A DNA stretch of 21,928 nt from XYB2-FULL-45-11 sp964360375 (GTDB lineage Bacteria > Patescibacteriota > Patescibacteriia > UBA9934 > GWF2-40-263). The stretch spans positions 1-21,928 of the forward strand of contig CAYHWG010000011.1 in assembly GCA_964360375.1 (NCBI GenBank). Direction: 5' to 3'. Made by a program: the position numbers and the translations under genes. Under the pieces are notes generated by a model. That model worked only from the letters and a program-made list of their open reading frames with translations. It made no database searches and was not told where the DNA came from. Numbering within the stretch: position 1 is the first letter of the stretch; every line of letters begins with the position of its first letter. This document shows positions 6,553-13,206 of this stretch, one piece after another.

Positions 6553-7314
6553 ATGTCTTCACACGATTCAGGGATAGATCACTCAAATCACGATACCGTA
6601 ACAGGAGAAACAGAAGCGGCTCCTGAAACGGTTGTTTCAAAATCTTTTTCGTCTCCAGAAGAAATACAAAGACGTTTGGATCATGCGACACGCATCGTAA
6701 GAGATGCACAGAAAAAGCAAGAAGGAATTACAGACGTGAAATTTCGCATCAAGGGTATTTTAAAAAAATTAAAAGGAGCACAAGATGATATTAATGAAGT
6801 GAATGCGCGTATTGAAGATTTGGAACCGAAACCTGTTTCTGATGCGATGAAGTATGGAACATTTCGTTCGGGTGAAGCTGCAGGTAAGTTTTTTTCTTCG
6901 TCCGGAAAAAATTTAGATCATGCCGCAATGGGGATTGAGAAATGGGCAGACGCGGGGATGAAAAAAAATTTAAAGTGGGCGTTTGATGTTCCTGTTCTTG
7001 GTTGGGTCCTCGGAAAGACCCTTGGATATAAACCCATGAAATCTGAAATAGAACACGAGGCACACGAACATAAAAAAGCAGAAGCAAAGGCAAAATGGAT
7101 GGAACAAGAACAGAAGAAGGTCGCGAAATTGAGGGAAAAGAAAGTTTCAGAAGAACAGATCGCCATTATTATGGCAGAAGATGAAGAAAAATATGATTTT
7201 CGTGTGAAAGAAAAAGAAGACAAGGAAAAAGAAAAACATGGAGGCGGGCATGATGATCATGCAAAAAAAGATACGAAAAAAGATGCGGGTCATGGCGGCG
7301 GAGGACATCATTAA
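6553..7314 (+). CDS. Uncharacterised charged, coiled-coil-like protein with His-rich tail
   Basis: I do not recognise this 253-residue protein. An acidic/Ser-Thr N-terminus is followed by a probable coiled coil (about 38-90, with IQRRLDHATRIVRDAQKKQE and KKLKGAQDDINEVNARIEDL). The middle has Gly/aromatic residues (WAFDVPVLGWVLGKTLGYKP, about 143-162), perhaps membrane-associating. A long Lys/Glu-rich helix follows, then a low-complexity tail of Gly, His, Asp and Lys (GGGHDDHAKK, GHGGGGHH) that could bind metal. There is no signal peptide. ATG 6553 is preferred to 6529 because a TAATAT box ends 8 nt before it. It is divergent from rel and converges on topA through a shared terminator. Confidence 0.75.
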   Translation: MSSHDSGIDHSNHDTVTGETEAAPETVVSKSFSSPEEIQRRLDHATRIVRDAQKKQEGITDVKFRIKGILKKLKGAQDDINEVNARIEDLEPKPVSDAMKYGTFRSGEAAGKFFSSSGKNLDHAAMGIEKWADAGMKKNLKWAFDVPVLGWVLGKTLGYKPMKSEIEHEAHEHKKAEAKAKWMEQEQKKVAKLREKKVSEEQIAIIMAEDEEKYDFRVKEKEDKEKEKHGGGHDDHAKKDTKKDAGHGGGGHH

Positions 7315-7350
7315 AAAAACATCCTCGAAATTATTTCGAGGATGTTTTTT
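7314..7350. terminator. Bidirectional terminator between the 6553 gene and topA
   Basis: A 17-bp A/T-flanked stem (core ACATCCTCGAAA / TTTCGAGGATGT) with a three-base TTA loop that is itself the topA stop codon read on the minus strand. T-runs flank both sides, so it can end transcripts from either direction. Confidence 0.85.
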
Positions 7351-9634
7351 TCGTGATGGATTTTTCTTTCGGTTCTTTTTTTGGAAAGCGTTTTGAGGGT
7401 GGAGCTTTTCTTTTCGCATCGAGAAGCGCGATTGCGTCTTCTCGCGTAAGTGTTTCTTGTTGATAATTTTTTCCAAGGGAAGCGTTTGTTTTTCCATCCG
7501 TGACATAGGCACCGTATCTTCCTGTACGCATAACGATCGGTAATTTGGATTCCGGGTCCTCGCCAAACTCCGCAAGTGGAATAGCGGCTATTTTTTTTGC
7601 GGCGATCAATTCTTTTGCTTGTTCAAGCGTCACCGTAAACGGATCGATCGGTTCTTTGAGGGAAGCAAAGATTTTTTTGTCTGAGACATACGGACCGAAT
7701 CGACCATATGCCGCAATGAGCGTTGCGCCGTCATCTCCGAGTCCGAGCGTGCGCGGAAGGGTGAGGCATTGAAGTGCTTGTTCAAGTGTGACAGATTCTA
7801 TATGCATTCCTTTCAGAAGTGAGGCACTTTTTGGCTTATTGATTTTGGCTTTTTGATCCTCTTTGCTCCAAGGACCAATTTGCACAAACGCCCCGAAGCG
7901 TCCTGTTTTTGCGATGATATCGATTCCACTTGTGGGATCTTTTCCCAAGATACGATCCGGCATCACATCGTCACGTGTCAATGATTTTGTTTTCTCCTCG
8001 AGATTTTTATGAAACGGAACGTAGAATTGTTCAAGCATCGGCTCAAGCGCGAGTGTACCTTCTGCGATATCATCAAATTCTTTTTCGAGTTTTGCCGTAA
8101 ACGTGAAATCGACGATTTGCGGAAAATGTTCGACGAGAAGATCGCTTACAATCATGGCGATGTCTGTTGGAAATAATTTTTTGTTGTCATCACGATCGAC
8201 ATAGCCACGCACGATCACCGTGTTGATGGTCGGTGCATATGTTGATGGTCGTCCAATACCGTACTCTTCAAGCACTTTCACAAGTGTCGCGTCCGAGTAG
8301 CGTGCAGGAGGTTCTGTAAAATGTTGTGTTGGAACAACTTCTTTTGTGCTCACAATATCACCTGTTTTTAATTCCGGCAAAAATTTTTCTTTTGCGGATT
8401 GATACACTTTTGTGTATCCATCAAAAAGAACAGATGAACCGTTTGCACGAAAGATGTGCTTTGCAACATCAAAATCAACGCGTGTTTGATTCAATTTTGC
8501 GTTTGGCATTTGTGACGCAAGGGTTCGTCGCCAGATCAAATCGTACAGTTTCCACACACGCGGTTCGAGTTCGTTTTTGATCGAATCAGGAGTGGTTGCA
8601 GGATCGGTTGGACGAATGGCTTCATGTGCTTCTTGTGCGCCTTTTTTATTTGTTTTGTAACGGTTTGCTCCAACAGCATATTTTTCCCCAAACGTTGATT
8701 TGAGAAATAGTTGTGTTTCATCCAGAAATTTTTCTGCAAGGTTTACGGAGTCTGTGCGCATGTAGGTGATGCGACCGGTTTCGTATAATTGTTGCGCGAG
8801 TGTCATGGTTTGCTTTGCGCTCATGCCCATTTTATTGTTTGCGTCGATTTGTAATGAGGAAGTTGTGAATGGAATCGGAGGAGATTTTGACACTTCTTTG
8901 AAGGCAACGTCCATAACGGTCATGGACTTTCCTTGGACTATTTCGACAATTTTTTGTGCATCGGTTTCTGTCTTGATGTCGAGTTTGTCTAATTTTTTCC
9001 CATCGATTTCGTGTAATTTTGCGGGGAAGTCGAGCGAATTTTTTGAGCATTCTGCATCGATCGACCAATACTCATCGATCTTAAATGCATTGCGTTCTCG
9101 CTCACGTTCAACCACAAGTCGCATCGCAACGGACTGGACACGACCAGCCGAGAGTCCGCGTCTGACTTTATTCCAAAGAAACGGTGAGAGTTCATAACCG
9201 ACTAATCGATCCAAAATGCGGCGCGCTTGTTGTGCATCGACTAAATGTAAATCGAGCGTACGTGGATTTTGCAGCGCATGCTCAATGGCGGTTTTTGTAA
9301 TTTCATGAAAGGTAATACGCTTGGCTTTCTTTGGATCAATCCCAAGGACTTCGGCAACGTGCCAGGAAATAGCTTCTCCTTCGCGGTCTTCGTCGGACGC
9401 GAGGTAGATCTCATCAACTCCTTTTGCTGCTTTTTTTAATTCGCTTACGTGTGGTTTGCTTTGTGTTGGAATGACGTAGGTAGGTTCAAAATGCCCTGCG
9501 GTATCCACGCCGATTTCTTTGGTTGGCAAATCGCGAATATGTCCAAACGAAGAAAGAACACGATATTCGTTTCCTAAAAATTTTGAAATCGTTTTTGCTT
9601 TCGTCGGTGACTCGACGATGATTAATTTTGACAT
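7331..9634 (-). CDS. topA: DNA topoisomerase I (type IA)
   Basis: Relaxes negative supercoils by transient single-strand cleavage. From Met 9634 it has 767 residues. The N-terminal Toprim domain has KLIIVESPTKAKTISKFLG with the catalytic Glu, and the acidic SDEDREGEAI metal site. The active-site tyrosine is in GRITYMRTDSVNL. The C-terminus carries topoisomerase C-terminal repeats (GRFGAFVQIG, GRFGPYVSDKK, GRYGAYVTDGK), not four-cysteine zinc ribbons, followed by a Lys-rich tail. An ATG 15 nt upstream (9649) is in frame but MSKLIIVESP is the standard start. It lies 35 bp after dprA in the same direction, as in many bacteria. Confidence 0.96.
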   Translation of the reverse strand: MSKLIIVESPTKAKTISKFLGNEYRVLSSFGHIRDLPTKEIGVDTAGHFEPTYVIPTQSKPHVSELKKAAKGVDEIYLASDEDREGEAISWHVAEVLGIDPKKAKRITFHEITKTAIEHALQNPRTLDLHLVDAQQARRILDRLVGYELSPFLWNKVRRGLSAGRVQSVAMRLVVERERERNAFKIDEYWSIDAECSKNSLDFPAKLHEIDGKKLDKLDIKTETDAQKIVEIVQGKSMTVMDVAFKEVSKSPPIPFTTSSLQIDANNKMGMSAKQTMTLAQQLYETGRITYMRTDSVNLAEKFLDETQLFLKSTFGEKYAVGANRYKTNKKGAQEAHEAIRPTDPATTPDSIKNELEPRVWKLYDLIWRRTLASQMPNAKLNQTRVDFDVAKHIFRANGSSVLFDGYTKVYQSAKEKFLPELKTGDIVSTKEVVPTQHFTEPPARYSDATLVKVLEEYGIGRPSTYAPTINTVIVRGYVDRDDNKKLFPTDIAMIVSDLLVEHFPQIVDFTFTAKLEKEFDDIAEGTLALEPMLEQFYVPFHKNLEEKTKSLTRDDVMPDRILGKDPTSGIDIIAKTGRFGAFVQIGPWSKEDQKAKINKPKSASLLKGMHIESVTLEQALQCLTLPRTLGLGDDGATLIAAYGRFGPYVSDKKIFASLKEPIDPFTVTLEQAKELIAAKKIAAIPLAEFGEDPESKLPIVMRTGRYGAYVTDGKTNASLGKNYQQETLTREDAIALLDAKRKAPPSKRFPKKEPKEKSITKKTSSK

Positions 9635-9669
9635 AACAGGGTGCATCATGCTCGATCAAATGTTTTTCG

Positions 9670-10788
9670 TCAACTTCTCGTGTAGTATTTTCCTCCTTCA
9701 TGACGGATCACTCCTTTCATTTCAAGCAAGGTGAGCGTGCTTGAAATTGTGCTCATGGGAATCACACAGGCGTTTGCTATTTCATCCATATGAACAGGTT
9801 GTGTAGATAAAAAAGAAAGAATGATACGTTCGGTTTCGCTTCGCGGTTGATAGGGTGAGATTGGTGAAATTTTTGAAGCAGGAAGCGATGTGTTGTCAGA
9901 TGTTTTTGTTTTTTGAATGGTGTGAATAATATCGCTTGCCTCCGTCACAAGTGAAGCGCCCATTTTGATTAAATTATTCGGTCCTTCTGAAAGAGATTCG
10001 TTGATTGCGCCTGGGACCGCATACACATCACGTCCGTTTTCAAGTGCATATTTTGCGGTGATGAGCGAGCCGGATTTTTGTGCAGCTTCAATCACAAGCG
10101 TTCCGTGGCAGAGTCCTGCGATAATGCGATTGCGCATCGGAAAGTGATGTTTGAGTCCTGGCGTGCCAATGGGAAACTCAGAAATGATCGCTCCACCTTT
10201 TGCAACGATTTGCGAGGCAAGATGTCGATTTGTTGCCGGATAAAGCGATGCTTCATCTGCGCCGGTTCCGAGAACGGCAATCGTCGTGCCACCGTGCTTG
10301 AGGGTTGTTTGGTGTGCAAGCGCGTCCACTCCATACGCAAGTCCGCTTACAATCACCACACCTGATTTTGCAAGTGGTTCGACGATGTGTTCGATGGCGC
10401 GCGTTCCGTACGCCGTAACTTCACGAGATCCGACAACGGCAATGTGCTTGCGTGTTTGATCTGGAATGATGCCTCGATAAAATAAAAGTACGGGAGGATT
10501 TTCTATGTGTGAAAGGAGTGTCGGATAGAGATCATCTTTGCACGTGAGAACGTTTAAACCGGCCGTGTGTAATTTTTCGAGTTCACGATCTGGATCAAGA
10601 TGATATCGTCCTTGCAAAAATCGATTGACTATTTCCGGTTCGATTTCCGCTTCAAGGAGTTCACTCTGCGATGCACAAAACGCGCGCTCCATGTTGGGAA
10701 ATGCGCGGAACAATTTGCCGATGCGTACGGCGCCAAAAAAGGGAACACGCACAAGAGCCAGCCAATATTTTAGGTCCGATTTTTCCAT
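9670..10788 (-). CDS. dprA: DNA-processing protein DprA (RecA loader)
   Basis: DprA/Smf binds incoming single-stranded DNA in natural transformation and loads RecA. From Met 10788 the protein has 372 residues. An N-terminal helical (SAM-like) part leads into the Rossmann-like core: IAVVGSREVTAYG, VSGLAYGVDALAHQ, GGAIISEFPIGTPGLKHHFP, RNRIIAGLCHGTLVIEAA, SGSLITAKYALENGRDVYAVPG and GPNNLIKMGA, all typical. A C-terminal winged-helix DML1-like domain (about 310-372) is present. The longer in-frame extension to 10896 would overlap pth and is rejected. It starts 5 nt after the pth stop. Its presence fits the DNA uptake proposed for CPR bacteria, but no other competence gene is in view. Confidence 0.95.
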   Translation of the reverse strand: MEKSDLKYWLALVRVPFFGAVRIGKLFRAFPNMERAFCASQSELLEAEIEPEIVNRFLQGRYHLDPDRELEKLHTAGLNVLTCKDDLYPTLLSHIENPPVLLFYRGIIPDQTRKHIAVVGSREVTAYGTRAIEHIVEPLAKSGVVIVSGLAYGVDALAHQTTLKHGGTTIAVLGTGADEASLYPATNRHLASQIVAKGGAIISEFPIGTPGLKHHFPMRNRIIAGLCHGTLVIEAAQKSGSLITAKYALENGRDVYAVPGAINESLSEGPNNLIKMGASLVTEASDIIHTIQKTKTSDNTSLPASKISPISPYQPRSETERIILSFLSTQPVHMDEIANACVIPMSTISSTLTLLEMKGVIRHEGGKYYTRS

Positions 10789-10793
10789 GCGTG

Positions 10794-11339
10794 TTATAGC
10801 AAAGTGTTTGAAGAGACTTCCGCAATTTTTTCGTGAATTTTTTCGATAGCGAGTTTTAAAATTTTCGGCAACATTTTTTCTTCTTCCGTTGTCCATTTTT
10901 GTAACACAAATGCATCAAGCGGAACATCTGGGTTCACTGGTCGTCCGATTCCAATGCGAATACGTGCGATCGTGGTTCCTTTTGGAAATTGATCAAGGAT
11001 GGATTGCATGCCGTTATGTCCACCACTTGATCCGCCGGTTTTATATCGAACATCGCCAAACGGGATGTCTGCATCATCGTAAATGACGAGGATATCTGAA
11101 GCTTTGCATTTGTGTTTTGCACAAACTGTTTTCACGGAACGTCCGCTTACATTCATAAATGTTTGCGGTTTCAAGAGGGTGAATGCATCTGTACTCGCGA
11201 CATCTGCCTCAAGGGATGTTTTGTTTTTGAATGCAATTTTATGTTGTTTCGCCATTTCTTCCACCACCAAAAACCCGACATTGTGTCGCGTTCGTTCATA
11301 TTTTTTTCCAGGATTCCCAAGACCGATAAGTAATTTCAT
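10794..11339 (-). CDS. pth: Peptidyl-tRNA hydrolase
   Basis: Frees tRNA from prematurely released peptidyl-tRNA. At 181 residues it matches the family. Diagnostic segments are LLIGLGNPGKKYERTRHNVGF with the catalytic His and Asn, LLKPQTFMNVSG, and LVIYDDADIPFG...GGSSGGHNG. Met 11339 is the conventional start (MKLLIGLGNPG); the open frame further upstream overlaps the DGR2 target promoter and is not coding. First gene of the pth-dprA-topA cluster. Confidence 0.96.
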   Translation of the reverse strand: MKLLIGLGNPGKKYERTRHNVGFLVVEEMAKQHKIAFKNKTSLEADVASTDAFTLLKPQTFMNVSGRSVKTVCAKHKCKASDILVIYDDADIPFGDVRYKTGGSSGGHNGMQSILDQFPKGTTIARIRIGIGRPVNPDVPLDAFVLQKWTTEEEKMLPKILKLAIEKIHEKIAEVSSNTLL

Positions 11340-11348
11340 AGCACAAGA

Positions 11349-11357
11349 ATTATGCCA
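11349..11357 (-). promoter_or_regulatory. Extended -10 promoter of pth
   Basis: On the minus strand TGGCATAAT is an extended -10 box ending 9 nt before the pth ATG. It lies back to back with the DGR2 target promoter (-35 at 11363), so the two divergent promoters almost touch and could influence each other. Confidence 0.55.
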
Positions 11358-11362
11358 CATCA

Positions 11363-11391
11363 TTGACAAAACCACCATTTTATGGTATATT
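11363..11391 (+). promoter_or_regulatory. Strong sigma70-type promoter of DGR2 target gene
   Basis: A consensus TTGACA (11363-11368) is 17 nt from TATATT (11386-11391). The predicted start near 11398 gives a leader of about 157 nt, the same design as DGR1. Confidence 0.85.
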
Positions 11392-11397
11392 TGGATA

Positions 11398-11554
11398 TCA
11401 AGAATGATTAACTCTGGCCAAAAGCCGTTTGTTTCTGCGTCATCCCGACGCACCGGAGGGATCTCCTCAACCGCTTTTGGCCATGGTAAATCTGAACACA
11501 TGTTTCAGAAGCCCGCTGGCGACCGATGCTTCGCGCATCAAAAGGAAGCTGACC
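11398..11554 (+). promoter_or_regulatory. Structured 5' leader of DGR2 target gene
   Basis: A perfect 11-bp long-range stem, TGGCCAAAAGC (11415-11425) with GCTTTTGGCCA (11473-11483), encloses two hairpins: TGCGTC-ATCCC-GACGCA (11436-11452) and GGAG-GGAT-CTCC (11455-11466). This is a three-way-junction shape. The start of the leader (TATCAAG, two bases, TGAT; 11396-11408) also occurs in the DGR1 leader. The ribosome site AAGGA is at 11542-11546. Not matched to a known riboswitch. Confidence 0.55.
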
Positions 11555-12172
11555 ATGTCTGACAACATGCTCGGTAACGCTCTGGCACTGGTTGCCGGAC
11601 CGATGAAAGATTTCTTCACCAAGCTCGCCGGTTCCGACGGCATGATGTGGCTTGCCGCCTTCAACCGGTTTCTCCGCAAGGAAAACCCCTGGTCGAAGTT
11701 CGCTGTTCGTTTCGTGGTGACCCTCGGTCTCCACAAGTTGCCAGATGCCTACAAACAGGCCATTGAGGCAGATGGAAAAAAGATCAACTCCTGGGGTCTC
11801 GACATCTTGCAAAAGGTGAGGTGCGGGAAAAAGCAGGTCGAAGTCCACCTCGCCGTCGCGACCGTCGAAGAGTTAGGTCTCCCGAGAGGCGGAACGACCG
11901 ATCAACTCCATGCCGCCATCAAGGCTCAAGGTGGTCAGTTGTGCCCGGCCGAAGTTGGTCCCGCTCTGCGGCTCCTTTACAAGGATCAGCCCAAAGGCGA
12001 ATGGCTCTGGCTCGCCATGGAAGCGATTCCTGATTCGGACGGAGATCTGCGCGTGTTGGGCGTGGGACACGGTGGTGATGACCTCTGGCTCAGTACGGAC
12101 AACGGTCACCCCGACCGCTTCTGGGGTCCCGGCGTTCGGTTCGTGTTCCTCGTCCCTGCGCAAGTGTCTTAG
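11555..12172 (+). CDS. DGR2 target protein with C-terminal variable region
   Basis: A 205-residue protein ending in the variable repeat of DGR2. ATG 11555 is chosen over the longer frame from 11429 because AAGGA lies 8 nt upstream and the earlier part overlaps the structured leader. The N-terminus (about 1-60, MSDNMLGNALALVAG...WLAAFNRFLRKENPW) is helical with no clear signal peptide. A middle domain of about 60-155 is of unknown family. The last ~47 residues (PDSDGDLRVLGVGH...WLSTDNGHPDRFWGPG...FVFLVPAQ) are the diversified, probably C-type-lectin-like part (fold inferred). It is G+C rich: row 11641-11700 has 33 G/C of 60, against 20 of 60 for row 13501-13560 in RT2. Not related to target 1 over the constant part by eye. 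Confidence 0.85.
   Translation: MSDNMLGNALALVAGPMKDFFTKLAGSDGMMWLAAFNRFLRKENPWSKFAVRFVVTLGLHKLPDAYKQAIEADGKKINSWGLDILQKVRCGKKQVEVHLAVATVEELGLPRGGTTDQLHAAIKAQGGQLCPAEVGPALRLLYKDQPKGEWLWLAMEAIPDSDGDLRVLGVGHGGDDLWLSTDNGHPDRFWGPGVRFVFLVPAQVS
12026..12163 (+). repeat. Variable repeat VR2 (DGR2)
   Basis: Collinear with the template at 12533-12670 at a constant offset of 507. Inside the clearly homologous part (12028-12163) there are 16 differences: 14 are template adenines (to G, C or T) and 2 are not (template C12565 to G12058; template G12642 to T12135). The last 23 bases (12141-12163) are identical. Beyond 12163 the sequences diverge. Confidence 0.95.
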
Positions 12173-12231
12173 TACTCGATTCTCTGAACCTTGTGCATCC
12201 GGTACTGTGTTCCTTAGTCCTTTTTTTTACT

Positions 12232-12275
12232 GCGTAGCAAGCATGTTGACCGTCAACATGCTTGCTACGCTTTTT
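12232..12275 (+). terminator. Long perfect hairpin after VR2 (terminator, possible cruciform)
   Basis: Positions 12232-12250 are the exact reverse complement of 12252-12270, a 39-nt palindrome with a single central base, followed by TTTTT. A run of eight T also precedes it. It lies 68 nt after VR2, in the place corresponding to the hairpin after VR1. It can terminate the target mRNA and, as DNA, extrude a cruciform like that used in Bordetella phage DGR homing (inference). Confidence 0.8.
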
Positions 12276-12305
12276 CATTTGTACTAAAATATTTTTGAAA
12301 GTAGG
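12262..12305 (+). promoter_or_regulatory. Promoter and start motif of the TR2 RNA
   Basis: TTGCTA (12262-12267, inside the preceding hairpin arm) and TAAAAT (12285-12290) are 17 nt apart, and TGAAAGTAGG (12296-12305) follows, as in DGR1 at 3211-3220. Confidence 0.6.
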
Positions 12306-12480
12306 CGAATCTGTGGGAGATGAAGATTTCTCACTGCCGAAATTAGTATCCGTGCGTGCAGATTGGGTTTGAAAACGGTTTGAACACAGCGTCGCGCATG
12401 AAGCTTCAAAAAAAGAAGATACTTGGTGCAGAATGCTAGGGTATTTTAGATACCAAATTCGATTCAATCCTGAGAGAACC

Positions 12481-12500
12481 AGCCTGTCGGCAGGCAGGCT
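12481..12500 (+). repeat. Palindromic GGCAGG-type repeat in TR2 leader
   Basis: AGCCTGTCGGCAGGCAGGCT folds on itself and shares GCCTGTCGGCAGGCAGGC with the repeat at 20941-20981. It is a short dispersed palindrome that landed in, or is retained by, the template RNA leader. Confidence 0.7.
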
Positions 12501-12532
12501 CGAAGGGTGGTGTTCCGGACGGCATTTTGCAT

Positions 12533-12670
12533 AATCCTGATTCGGACGGAGATCTGAACGTGTTCAACGTGGAACACGATGATGATGACCTCTGGCTCAA
12601 TACGGACAACGGTCACCCCGACAACTTCTGGAATCCCGACGGTCGGATCGTGTTCCTCGTCCCTGCGCAA
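12533..12670 (+). repeat. Template repeat TR2 (DGR2)
   Basis: Donor copy of VR2 on the same strand. In the VR frame it is rich in Asn/Asp codons at the diversified sites (LNVFNVEHDDDDLWLNTDN, then PDNFWNPDG). The final 23 bases match VR2 exactly. Confidence 0.94.
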
Positions 12671-12676
12671 CTCTCT

Positions 12677-13051
12677 TCATTTCTCTCCCATGGTATTCTT
12701 GGGAGAGTTTTGTTTTTCAGGAACGGGTTTTGTGAGGGATCCGTGCCAACCGCCAAGCATTCTCCCTGCTTCATCAAGCGATTCGGAAAGTGTGAGATAA
12801 GGATTTTGTTTCAGAGAATCCGTTTCAAAAAGAATCAGAAGAAAAAATTTGATTGCATCGCATTTTCTGATCGCAACTTTTACATACGGTAATTTTTCTT
12901 CCGGTTTTAAAAATGCGGCCGTGAAAATCATCTCGATTGCTTCCACGAATAAATTATCAACGCGTTTACCAAGAGAATAGCGATGGACTTTCGGAAGTTT
13001 GTCGTATGAGTTAAACCAAAACAGGTACGTTCGTTTCAGAACCTGAAGCAC
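12677..13051 (-). CDS. avd: DGR accessory variability determinant 2 (Avd-like)
   Basis: A 124-residue helical protein that aligns by eye with the first Avd: HRYSLGKRVDN here and EKYSLGQSLEE there, and the end segment GRMLGGWHGS here against GRMLGGWKKS there. It should form the four-helix Avd pentamer that partners the DGR reverse transcriptase. It again lies opposite to the target, TR and RT, and its 3' end (TGA at 12677-12679) covers the TR2 terminator. The N-terminus is about 8 residues shorter than that of Avd1. The frame upstream of the ATG is open as far as a stop at 13079-13081 and crosses a run of eight G (13066-13073), so the true start is uncertain. Confidence 0.83.
   Translation of the reverse strand: MLQVLKRTYLFWFNSYDKLPKVHRYSLGKRVDNLFVEAIEMIFTAAFLKPEEKLPYVKVAIRKCDAIKFFLLILFETDSLKQNPYLTLSESLDEAGRMLGGWHGSLTKPVPEKQNSPKNTMGEK
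12683..12717 (+). terminator. Terminator of TR2 RNA
   Basis: Stem CTCTCCCA (12683-12690) / TGGGAGAG (12700-12707) with a 9-nt loop, then TTTTGTTTTT. It lies inside the 3' end of avd2 on the other strand. Confidence 0.8.
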
Positions 13052-13098
13052 TGGCGGAGAATTCAGGGGGGGGTACGCTTAGTGGCGTGTCCAGAATT

Positions 13099-13197
13099 TT
13101 GTTCAACCATACATTTGAAGAATTAGTGTCCATGGATAATTTACTCGAAGCCTGGAGTGACTTTGTGGTTGGAAAAAGATCGCGCGCGGATGTGTAA
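13099..13197 (+). pseudogene. N-terminal part of RT2 cut off by an in-frame TAA
   Basis: In the RT2 frame this segment reads FEELVSMDNLLEAW then SDFVVGKRSRADV before TAA at 13195-13197. It matches the RT1 N-terminus (FEEIISYENLNCAW then VEFRSGKRKRPDV) residue by residue, and the frame continues after the stop as EFEMHLMDHLLEL (RT1: MFERNLEDHLFRL). The RT1 codon at the stop position is CAG (Gln), so one C-to-T change of a CAA/CAG codon could have caused it. The original start codon is unclear (TTG 13099, GTG 13126 or ATG 13132). Confidence 0.8.
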
Positions 13198-13206
13198 GAA
13201 TTTGAA

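Larger units (their letters stand above)
12297..12712 (+). ncRNA. DGR2 template RNA (leader + TR2 + terminator)
   Basis: Predicted transcript of about 415 nt: leader of about 236 nt, TR2 (12533-12670), 12 nt, and the terminator at 12683-12707. CCGAAAT (12337-12343) stands 31 nt after GTAGG exactly as in DGR1. The leader also holds a short palindromic repeat (12481-12500) of the same kind as that inserted near 20941. Confidence 0.65.

Noticed and set aside
12527..12892. Plus-strand frame across TR2 (TTG start)
   Set aside because: TR2 is open only because it mirrors the target's coding frame; it is preceded by no ribosome site and ends antisense to avd2.
13195..13197. Genetic-code change as the reason for the stop in RT2
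   Set aside because: The codon is TAA; the CPR recoding known in Gracilibacteria/SR1 concerns UGA, and TAA ends many genes here.
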